Source: Xanthoparmelia taractica (Eukaryota; Ascomycota; Lecanoromycetes; Lecanorales; Parmeliaceae). Taken from it: a stretch of DNA of 64,000 nucleotides. Numbering within the stretch: position 1 is the first letter of the stretch; each line of letters starts with the position of its first letter. Location: NCBI GenBank assembly GCA_033085395.1, contig MU853182.1, positions 62,001 through 126,000 of the forward strand, written 5' to 3'. Shown here piece by piece: positions 1 to 8,895 of the stretch. The notes beneath the pieces were generated by a model that was not told the DNA's origin, did no database searches, and saw only the letters and a list, made by a program, of their open reading frames with translations. Made by a program: the position numbers and the translations under genes.

Positions 1-127
1 TAATAAATATATCAATCCTCATAGCTACAACCTGATCTAATTTTTCATTGGTCCAACAACATACCTCATCCATGTACCTTGGTTACAGTAGTCTTCCACG
101 CCAGTGTCAAGCTTGAGACAACAGTTA

Positions 128-540
128 ATGGCCGGGATGACTGAGCCAGAGATGACACTCCCCGATACCACAGCGACTGACAGCTCGGGTCACTCTATGC
201 ATGACGTCCAGCCATTATCTCCAATTCCCACAACCTCCACTGCCCCAATCAACTCGGAACACGCATCAAGTCAACCCAGGCCTGGAACTTTCAGTGGCAA
301 AAGAAGAAGGGTTCCTAATACAATCACTCCCAATGCTTGTACGAATTGCAAGACGGCGAGAGCTAAAGTGGGTCCTCGCTCCCCCATCTTCTTGTCTTCT
401 CCTGTATGATGGAGAGTTGTATACCAAGCCATCGGCCATAGTGCGACGGAGTCACGCCAGCCTGCCGGCGCTGCATGCAACGTCGTGTCCTAGACTCTTG
501 TCCTCATGATAGAGAGGTGACGAAAAGCGGCGACGGTTAA
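128..540 (+). CDS. Lone Zn2Cys6 DNA-binding domain protein (short gene or truncated transcription factor)
   Basis: Two exons are proposed, 128-367 and 442-540, joined in phase 0 across an intron that starts gtgggt and ends atag. The product is 112 residues. The C-terminal third is a complete fungal binuclear zinc cluster. Its six cysteines follow C-x2-C-x6-C-x6-C-x2-C-x8-C, beginning with CTNCKTARAK and completed in exon 2 by CDGVTPACRRC. A basic stretch (KRRR) precedes it and the first 75 residues are Ser/Thr/Pro-rich. Full-length members of this family normally have several hundred further residues with a middle homology region. Here an in-frame TAA follows 19 codons after the fifth cysteine, and I found no further coding exon before 900. 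It is either a truncated gene or has an unrecognised downstream intron. DNA-binding activity is inferred from the motif; the target is unknown. Confidence 0.6.
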
Positions 541-921
541 TGCGATGCTTTACGCGAAGCTTCTCGCCAGCATGTTCTTATCTGGTTGAATTATCTCTTT
601 CTTTTATTTTTATTCGGAAATCTAAACATTCATACACGTTCTTTACCGGTACCCCGTCCCATAGAACACTCATCACTCCAGATCACTTTAGACCATCAAT
701 CTTTGGTTCACGTCTCTCGTTCTTTGCACCAGGAAAGCCTAAGAGCTGCTACTTCCGATATAAGAAGTGGGCGTTTCTTTGCTAGCTAATTGGTGAGGCC
801 ATATACTTTGAGAACTGGGTATACCGTAGATTTGAATGTGTTCAATCCAGATTGTCTAATCAGGTCTTTATACTGGATTGAATGCACAATTAGACGATGA
901 CCCTACATTGTACCCATACCG
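541..921. other. Intergenic, with a perfect 10-bp inverted repeat
   Basis: No supported gene. TTCAATCCAG at 841-850 and CTGGATTGAA at 873-882 are perfect complements around a 22-nt loop. A looser second pair (ATTGTCTAAT at 851 and ATTAGAC at 889) lies nested and outside. The hairpin sits 40-80 bp past the stop codon of the minus-strand NLR, so it could fall in that gene's 3' UTR or be a transposon footprint. Confidence 0.4.
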
Positions 922-2970
922 CTAGATGCGCTTTTTCCAAAGTCGAGCTAAGGAAGAATACGTTTTTCTCTTCCAGCTGTTTGAATGTTGAGCTTGAGAT
1001 TCTACTTCGGGATTCGGATACCGTTGATCTCTTTCTGTTGTGTTTTTTAGCATTTTACCTAAGGTCACCAGTGTATGCATCGATAAGACGGTGTCAGGAT
1101 GTTCCTCCCCCAGCGTTCTCTTACTGGCTTCTACCACTTGTTCTATTAGCTGCAGCGCCTCCTGCCGTCGACCCACCTCGCTATATCTGATGGCGAGAGC
1201 GTGCATCGAGCGGAGGGTGTTAGGATGTTCCTCCCCCAGCGTTCTCTTATTGACTTCCACCACTTGTTCCGTCAGCTGTAGCGCCTCCTGCCGTCGACCC
1301 ACCTCGCTATAGCTGATAGCGAGATCGTGCATCGAGCCGAGGGTGTCAGGATGTTCCTCCCCCAGCGTTCTCTTCCTCGCTTCCACCACTTGTTCCGTCA
1401 GCTGCAGCGCCTCCTGCCATCGACCCACCTTGCTGTATACGAGTGCAAATTTAGCCGCCATCCTCTGACAATCTTCCCCTATATTGCGGAGATGGAATAT
1501 CCCATCGTTTCGACACCCGAGACAAGCATCGATATGCGGTACGAGGGATTTTCGGTATCGGTAGTCTCCGGTCTCAAAGGTCCACGATATCGAAAGGGCC
1601 ACCGTTGAAGTCGTCTGTGTCCAGATCGTTTCCTCGTCCGAGGGACTTAACCGATCTCGAGTCCATATATGCACGAGGAGGTGGATAGAAATTAAATGAT
1701 CTTTATTACGAGTGATAAGGGAGAATGATAGTAGAATCGACATCGCTGCTCGAAGAGAGTGGATATGCCCTTCCTGACTTGATTGGCTAGATAGTATACC
1801 CGATTGATATAAGAGGGTCCGTTCCGAAGGTGGGTCGCTCCATAAATTTTTCCATGCTCGATAGAATATCTCTTCAGAAATCCCATCGTGGTGGAGAAAG
1901 CTAAAGATCTGGAGTAATTCTATAGCGTCTCGCCCGGCCTCGCTCGACATCTCCTCAATCATTTTCAGCGAAACCTCCCAAGTTGTATACACGGTATATC
2001 GATAATCTTCACCATCTTGCACAGCTTTCTGACTTAAAAGTTCGCGTCGACGCTGATAGTAAAGAGTGCAGTATTCCTCCATCCTACAATGACCTTGTCG
2101 AATCACCGCCCCAGCCTGAACAATCGCTAGCGCCAAATATCCCAGGGTCGTGACTACCCGCTCCGCACTCTTCCGTATCGACTTATCTGATTGATCACTG
2201 ATATTGGTCGTCTTGAGGATCAAGGTAACAGCTTCATCAGGTTCCATCGCGCCCAGCTCGTATGACCCGACGGTAGCATGAATCTGGCAATCCGGGTTCC
2301 GGGTCGTGATCAAGATGATCCCTCGATTCCCCACCGGAAAGTATGGAGAGATATTCAGACGAGGATCATCAGCATTATCCAAGATCAGGGCCCATGACTC
2401 GGATATATTCGATAACCATCGTTTGACAGCATCCACGTGAGGTTCTAGACCGCAGACCTTGGCAACCTGTAGATAACCTCGCTCGAGACTTTCTATACTG
2501 CTCGCATCGATCCAAAATATGCCCCAAAATCTGAAGCACCGTCAGTGCAGGCCTGGAATATAATAATAAATAACACACATACTCTTCACGATGATCCTCC
2601 GCAAATTTGAGGCAGACCTGCGTCTTGCCTGATCCACCCAGCCCGTAAATGACAAATCTCTTCTGTTGTTGCTGCGAGCTCAGGGTGGTAGACCGTAAGC
2701 AGTGGCTTCGTAGTCGTTTACCGATTTCTTCTCGTCCGGTGAATACAGAGCTGGCGTTGCGGGGCACCTCGAAATACTTATTATGGAATCGAGAGGTCGG
2801 AGGTGTTGGACCTATCATGCTATCTTAGCCAGCTGCATGTTTGACAGCGCACTATGTCGCGAGCAGCTTCACTTACTGGTATAGTAGTGTCTATCTCCGA
2901 TCTGTACCTGACCCTGCCCATCAACGTTGAACCTCTCCGCTGTATGTCCAAAAGATGAAGCTGCGGCCAT
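922..2970 (-). CDS. NB-ARC/TPR NOD-like receptor with N-terminal HET-s-type amyloid motif
   Basis: Three exons: 2970-2877, 2811-2583 and 2530-922, giving 643 residues. Residues about 7-30 (FGHTAERFNVDGQGQVQIGD and the residues after it) match the HET-s-related amyloid motif (HRAM). A linker then leads to an NB-ARC domain: P-loop GLGGSGKT at 88-95, Walker B WALILDNADD near 154-163 and an ILITTR motif near 180. Residues about 460-592 are three to four kinesin-light-chain-type TPR repeats of 42 residues with a core EALQLTEQVVEA-RTLGEEHP. There is no globular N-terminal effector domain, so signalling is expected through the amyloid motif to a partner. The divergent neighbour at 3371 is a HET-S-like protein with the matching motif. 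By analogy with Podospora NWD2, ligand binding to the repeats would trigger oligomerisation and templating of the partner. The first exon is inferred from splice sites; its length keeps frame with the NB-ARC exon. Confidence 0.85.
1080..1470 (-). repeat. 126-bp tandem repeats encoding TPR units
   Basis: Near-identical 126-bp units, seen on the plus strand as GTGTCAGGATGTTCCTCC at about 1091, 1217 (one C-to-T change) and 1343. Each encodes one 42-residue TPR of the NLR. Units differ at only a few bases. Such high internal conservation is known for fungal NLR repeat domains and reflects unequal crossing-over or recent amplification. The unit at the C-terminal end of the protein is diverged. Confidence 0.85.
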
Positions 2971-3370
2971 TAGAGAGGCTAGTTGGGCTGATGGTAATGA
3001 TCAGACCACCAGAAGCACTGGTGGTAGGCGCTGGCTTGGTAGGGTTGCAGGGGTTGCAGGGTCCCCTTGGCATCTAGTGGAGCGGCCCTACTAAACAACC
3101 CCTTAATCGACCACTACCCACTCCTTCTCCTCCAATGTCTCCAAACTTGATAGCTGGCGTCAGCTTAAGTGGTATCGGAGTAGACCATCGATAGTCGCTA
3201 TTGTCTTCCAACAAGTGGCATATCGGCACTGTATACCTGATTCTCGTTCCCGGCCACTTCCCGGCTTCAGAAAAACACTGCCAATCTTGCAGAACACCCC
3301 AGCTTCGGCGCAGAGTACTGCATCCGTTTGGAATCTCAAAGACCTGCCTAATATATCCAGCTATATCACG
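2971..3370. promoter_or_regulatory. Shared divergent promoter of the NLR / HET-S pair, with clustered STRE-like cores
   Basis: 400 bp separate the two start codons. Three copies of the 5-bp stress-response core lie within 55 bp: AGGGG at 3049-3053 and CCCCT at 3063-3067 and 3099-3103. A tandem GGGTTGCAG/GGGTTGCAG 9-mer spans about 3042-3060. The core is short and its function here is only inferred. Shared upstream DNA would favour co-regulation of receptor and executor. Confidence 0.4.
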
Positions 3371-4213
3371 ATGGAGCCTGTAGGATTTGCGATCGGTGTT
3401 GCAGGTCTCGCAGGAACCTTCACCGCATGTGTCGATTGCTTCGAATATATTCAACTGGGCCGCCAATTCGGAAGAGACTACGGAAAGTGCTTGCTCAAAC
3501 TCGATGCCGCAAAGGTCCGAATGTCCCGCTGGGGAGCAGCAATGGGGCTTGGTCTAGAGCCACACCTAAAGCGACAGATCGCACCGTCTGAAGAAGAAAT
3601 AAGACTGGCCCAAAGTCTTCTGGAGCAGATTATGGAGAGCTTCAAGGACGCTGAGAGAGTTTCAGAACGATTCAAGAAGCATTCGATGATGCAGAAGTCG
3701 GGAACCAATGACTTGGTCATTTATGATGCTGCAAACTCTGACTTGGATCCAAGTCATCAACGTCTCCACCAGACTATGTGCGAGCTTGCAAACCAACGTC
3801 AGAAGGGAACGAGCATGCGGAAGAAAGTCGTTTGGGCACTTTACGAAAAGAAGAGGTTCGATACGATGATTGAGGATGTGACAGATTTCGTAACTAAATT
3901 GGTGGAGTTATTTCCAGCCGCTCAAGAAGATCAAAAAGCACTTTGTAAGACTGAGGTGTCCGCAATCAGTCAGACTCAGGATTTAACACTCTTGAACGAT
4001 ATTGCTTGCGAAGATGATAAGATATTGGCGGCGGAGGTGAAGAAGGAGATGGATAGCCGTGGTCATCATTGTACCGATTGGAAAGCTGATGGCAGTTCGA
4101 AGATGTGGGTAGGAGATTATAATGCGTCCGGAGTGAAGAGCAAGGGCCACAATTTCGCAAGATTCACAATGTCAGACCACACAGATGTGCACCTTGGAAA
4201 TTGGAATAGCTGA
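3371..4213 (+). CDS. HET-S-like protein: HeLo domain plus C-terminal amyloid (prion-forming) repeats
   Basis: Intronless, 280 residues (Podospora HET-s/HET-S has 289). The start MEPVGFAIG is chosen because the HeLo domain begins there; the frame stays open upstream. Residues 1-30 are hydrophobic, then a conserved C-V-D-C-F-E-Y-x-Q-L-G-R-x-F-G-R-D-Y block. The all-alpha HeLo domain runs to about 227. The tail holds two HRAM pseudo-repeats: R1 at about 231-251 (ADGSSKMWVGDYNA) and R2 at 258-279 (RFTMSDHTDVHLGNWNS). In HET-S, amyloid templating of the tail refolds the HeLo domain and exposes the N-terminal segment, which permeabilises the plasma membrane. The residue matching Podospora position 33 (His in killer HET-S, Pro in prion HET-s) is Gln32, so an active executor form is likely. 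The repeat-to-repeat spacing is 28 residues, shorter than in HET-s. It lies divergent to the NLR carrying the same motif. Function is inferred from homology. Confidence 0.92.
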   Translation: MEPVGFAIGVAGLAGTFTACVDCFEYIQLGRQFGRDYGKCLLKLDAAKVRMSRWGAAMGLGLEPHLKRQIAPSEEEIRLAQSLLEQIMESFKDAERVSERFKKHSMMQKSGTNDLVIYDAANSDLDPSHQRLHQTMCELANQRQKGTSMRKKVVWALYEKKRFDTMIEDVTDFVTKLVELFPAAQEDQKALCKTEVSAISQTQDLTLLNDIACEDDKILAAEVKKEMDSRGHHCTDWKADGSSKMWVGDYNASGVKSKGHNFARFTMSDHTDVHLGNWNS

Positions 4214-6146
4214 GGGTAATTGGAAAACTGTTCAGTATCGGACCGAACCATCTGTAAGACGACATAGCTAGTTTTACCATTTAGGCGTTTCTTTCCATAC
4301 ACAGTGTTGCAAAGTTTCCCTCCCCTAGTATTATCTAACGCAGAATGACTTTTCATCCGTTATGGGGATCAGACGTTCATATAACATTATACAAATACGC
4401 GTTTTCTCTATGGGATACATTAGAATTTCGTACGGATTACTAGTTGTTATAGCCATCGTTTGCCATCATGTTTAGTGATGTGATAATTCGATTCCGTGGA
4501 TAACCTAATGACTCTTTGAAGAAAGCTAACAAATAATGCTGAAAGAGGTCTGATGATGCTATACTATATATACCGATTTAAGAGTCAGCCTATAGCGGTA
4601 ATCCCCAGTAATTAGGAGAGCGGACCGCACTCTGCCAGCCAGCTAGATAGTACTAACGAAAATGCCCGACCCTGAACGCCACAGGGCGTGTCAGCATCTT
4701 AATCTCTCAGCTTGCCTCACTCGCACTGAGGCCCGAAGCTAGCTACTAGGCGTGAAGGTAGCTGGTGGATGTAGTGTCGTCCTAGACTACCGGGGGAGCA
4801 AGCTTAATTAGTGGGAATACTACAACTGCGTGGCCAGGGCTACGGGACGCAGCGGAAAAGTAGTACTCTTGCAAGACATGGTCGGCTTGTAGAGGGAGAT
4901 CTCTGCAGGTAACGCGAACCAAGCTCTCTACGGGGACTTGCGGGGCGTGGTATACAATGGCAGCGACCGCGGGACATCTCGAAGTGCATACATATGGCCC
5001 CAGGGACCTCACCCCTTCAATGGGCCCTGACCCCTGGTGGACAGCCTAACCTGGACAGCCGTACGTTCATAGGAGATTGTTTAAGGACACTGTCTGTATA
5101 GCCCGAGAGGGCGGACGCGCATGTCGGTACGTAGAGTGCAGGGACCAGTGGCAGCGGGTGAGAGGAGTCGTTACACCTCAATAGTCCACCTCTATGAGAG
5201 CGTAAAGCTAAGGTAGGGTCCTGGATGAGCAGGACACGCTGAACCTACAAATCGATTGTAGCTATTTCAGCAACTCGACGCGTTAGCACAGCCCAGCCAC
5301 GTGTCATTTTTCAGTCATTTCAGCATCAGCATCAGCATCGGCATCGGCATCAGTATCAGGCCACAACGCCTCTACACGTATCAGAATTCAACATCTCGAT
5401 ACATGCAACACTTCAATTCAGTCAATTCGACACTAATACGCGCCACCTCCACACCGCAACACTCTGCAACTACCCCCAAGGGTACACCTCTCTATTCCTT
5501 TCATCGACTAGCCGTTTTTCAGATTACGAACGCGTGCGAAATCAAGGTAAGGTAGATAGTTCACGCTAGAAGAAGTACGCATAAAGTACTTCTACTTCTA
5601 CTTTTAACTTAACTTATGAAGAAGGGGCTTCGATCGCGGGACTCAAATGTGCTAGAGTCAAGTTAGCGTGGCTTGACTTTTCAATCCCGGTTTAGCGTTA
5701 GCGTTATCGCTCCGCATGCGTCCAATCGGAAGACGCGCATAGAGTGAGATGATCAGCAACCCCCACCCACCAACCCAACCCATCCAAGTCAAAAGAAGTC
5801 TGAACACCGAGGTTTAGCCGCACTTATTGTAGAAGTAATCTTACGAAGTAATCTTCTTTAACCGATTTCTATTGATGAAACCGGCAATCAATCGGTGAGG
5901 ACGATTAGAACGCGATGGAAGAGAGAGAGGTGTCTTTTAGCTCGGCATAGCCAGAATCAAATCACAAAAAAGAAAAAAAAGAAAGAAAAAAAATGAAAAT
6001 ATATAGTAAGAAAGTGTCGACGCCCAGATGGGAAGGATTTTTGCATTATTGTTCCTTTCACGATTATTGATCGATAGACGAATTTGAAATTGTGGATATT
6101 GAGATACATATTGCTATAATGTCCGTCCGTCAAGATCCAATTCTCC
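4214..6146. other. Long intergenic stretch, unexplained
   Basis: About 1.9 kb without a gene I can support. 4600-5280 is less AT-rich than its flanks and full of short inverted repeats, for example around a GTAGAG/CTCTCTAC pair near 4890-4935. It looks like a decayed mobile element or structured sequence but matches nothing I recognise. 5322-5357 is a CATCAG/CATCGG hexamer run. An 8-bp perfect hairpin (AGAAGTAC 5571-5578, GTACTTCT 5586-5593) follows. 5960-6000 is an A-rich tract near the 3' end of GRC3. Confidence 0.4.
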
Positions 6147-8588
6147 TCAATCCGACACTTCACCAACAACAGGTCTATATCGAATATCCCTCCTAACCCT
6201 CCTAACCTTCCCACTGCTCCGCCTCCCTCCATCATCCACAACGCCAGCCCAAGGCTGCCTCCCCGCCCATCTCCGCATCTCTTCCCCATCAAACCCTTCA
6301 TCAGTGCCCAACTTGCGTTCTCGCAACTTCCGTTTTGTTTTTTCGAGTTCAAAGTCTTCCTTGTAGGCCCAACTCGGTGTGTCCAGCGTCCCTCTCACTA
6401 ACACGATATTCGGAGAGTGGGCTTGGAGCGTGGTAGCGGGGATGGGTGTGAGTAAATGGATTGTCTTGCTGGTGCGATCGACACCCCTGACGAGCGCTTG
6501 ACCTAGGGAAAAGGATCGGTCCGGGGGTAGAAGAGGGGCGGTGTGGCTGGATGAGGAAAGGTATGGTATATCGGTATTCGTCCGCTGTATTGGCGTATGG
6601 CCTGGGTCATCTGCAGCTTGATCTGGCATACTCTCATCCTGTTCGACGACCCCTGCGCTGTCATACTCCCGGTCAATAGCTCCTCCAACACTCGGGTCAA
6701 CAGCAACCACTCCAACCACACATCCGTCAAAAAGACTTTCGAGGAACCTGTCAAGAGCCTCAGGATTTGGTGCATCTCCGAGCACTGCAAGGGCAAGGAT
6801 TGCCTGTTTGGGGCCTGCGTAATGTATGACCAGAGGCGCTACGGTGGTAAGAGGCCTTGGACTCCACCGCATTTCCTTGTAATTCCCTTCTGCCTCACTC
6901 ATGTGGAAATACGAAAGGGTCTGCATCATTCGCAAGTCTCCTGCCGTTCTAGTCACAAAGTCTGAGGACTGCGAGACTAATTGATGAAGGGTCGTGTTCG
7001 AGCGGCTTGTAGCCCCGTGCAACGTATCGGTAACCTCTTCTGGTCCCGATGTACTCATATAGACAACGTCTGTCAAGCCCACGCTCCGAATCAAATCACA
7101 TGTTAGCTCCAACCCGGTTCCTTGGATCCAGCCGGCGCTGTTTATCATCAAAGGACATGATCTGTAGTCTCTTGCCATTCGTCGATAATGGTCTAAAAGG
7201 TCTAGCGCGCATTGAAAGTAGTGATTTGGATCCTCTTTCGGAGAATTATGACCAAAATACTGTGCTCTGACAAGTTGATTGGGCCCAGGTGTCGGATGAG
7301 TGAAGGGAGTTCCAAGATTCCAGGATTGCAGTCGGAGCAATGAGAGATCACCAGGCGGTGAGTATTCAGGTTGGCCTGGATCAAGGTCCAGAAATGCGAC
7401 GCATTCGTTGTCTGCCACACTTCTGTTTCCTGTGGCAGGCGCTTTCTGAAGTAATGCATTGGCTAGTATGCGACAGAATGTAGATTTGCCTGCCCCCTTC
7501 GGACCGCAAACCAGAATGGCGAGGGTCCGTTCGCTTTTGACGGATTTTAGACTGGACACCGTTCGTTGCCAGTCAGCTGGGATTTCCAACAAACGTAGTG
7601 GGCGATGATGGGAGTCATCTGCCGTGAATTGGATCTGTCAAAGTATTAGAATCGGACCGCTTATCACTGTACAGAGCCATGAGACTGGTCAGCGCCAGAA
7701 TTTGGGCTGTTTTAAGGTAGTAATCGCCAAGAAAACGGCTGAGAAAAATGCAAGAAAACAGATATATACTCACATTCATGAAAGAACGCTTCGAAAGATC
7801 CAACAATGACTTGGAGTGCTGTATTCCGTTCCAGATACGTCCAAACTTCGGCGCTATCTGTCTGAGCATCCTTATCCGGCTTCCGCACGAGATAATTGTA
7901 AGCTCAGCAGGTGCATTTCCCGTACCAAAAGGATTTGGTACGGGGCGAATTGGAGGTATTGAATGGGTTGACGGGGTATAGACCCGGTGTAAACGAGAGC
8001 TGGCGTGGATGACAGCTCCAAGAACGTTGATTGCGCCGGATCGAACCCATAGATCGTACTGGCCTAGTATTGCTAGATTCTAATTAAGCTTCAGATCTTG
8101 CAACATACAGGAGGGATGGGCCAAATGCTCACATCATTTGGATGTAGTCTGACGGTCCATTCGGTCTCTGTTTCGCTCAGAACCTTACTTTTCGACAGGT
8201 CCAACGTTGAGAGCCTCTGGGCTGCAGCCATCGAGTGTGCACTAGGTTCACTACCAGAAGCTGAGTCGCTTTCACTATGACTCTCGATAGCCCTCGCAGC
8301 ATATTTAATAGATCCATCCGGCACGTTGACCAAGCCATCTAGTTGCTGTGGCTGGCTTGGACTTTTATTCCTAGGCTCATGGCCCCGCTTCTGCTTCTTC
8401 CTTGGCGGCTCGAAGTCTTCCAGTGGATCATTTAGTGTACCGGTCACTAGCGACGTCTGCACCTCGTTCTGGATTGTCACATCTCCAATGGGTCGTCGAG
8501 CGGCCTTGCGGGCTGCGAATGCACTGACTGCAGAATTTGCTATCAGAACAAGATTATTTGTCGGGTATAAGACCAACTTACCCGCCAT
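6147..8588 (-). CDS. GRC3: Polynucleotide 5'-hydroxyl-kinase GRC3 (NOL9 family)
   Basis: Four exons: 8588-8582 (7 nt), 8527-8133, 8079-7774 and 7634-6147; 731 residues. The N terminus MAVSAFAARKAARRP is followed by a basic PPRKKQKRG nuclear-localisation-like stretch. Then comes the N-terminal Clp1/Grc3 domain (NLAILGQYDLWVRSGAINVLG). The kinase core opens with P-loop GPKGAGKST and continues with FLDLDPGQPEYSPPG, typical of the family. The enzyme phosphorylates the 5'-OH left by Las1 cleavage in ITS2 of pre-rRNA and works in the nucleolus in a Las1-Grc3 complex. The 7-nt first exon (ATGGCGG) is inferred from the donor gtaagt and the resulting family-like N terminus. The C terminus after residue 560 contains a low-complexity insert. 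It shares a 307-bp upstream region with the carrier gene at 8896. Confidence 0.88.
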
Positions 8589-8895
8589 CGATGAACCAAC
8601 AGCCGTCTGGTAGAACGTAAGCTCACTTTCTACCCACCAGGCCCGTTGATCTAGGAACCTGATTCGAGAATAACATTTTTAGAGACTTAGCGGGTGCGGC
8701 CGTAGGTAGCCGTCAGCCCCATTCTAATCTAATCAGATCTATCCTATCAATCCTATCAATACGCGCTCTCTGACTTCGACATTTTATGATTTTGCGTCTC
8801 CTCGCACAATCATGAGAACTGCAGTAGGTTCCAGATAACAGTCAAGGGAGCTTGGGAGGATCTGCTTAAATAGTATCAACTGTTTAGATATAGCA
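8589..8895. promoter_or_regulatory. Divergent promoter region GRC3 / YMC1-type carrier
   Basis: 307 bp between two start codons on opposite strands. It contains a short CTATCAAT/CTATCAAT direct repeat near 8742-8759. No other element was recognised. Confidence 0.3.

Noticed and set aside
4782..5012. 76-codon minus-strand frame in the structured region
   Set aside because: No family resemblance; frames of this size are expected by chance in the less AT-rich patch.
8020..8045. GGTTCGATCC resembling a tRNA B box (minus strand)
   Set aside because: No matching A box or acceptor stem; the bases are part of GRC3 exon 3 (LWVRSGAIN).
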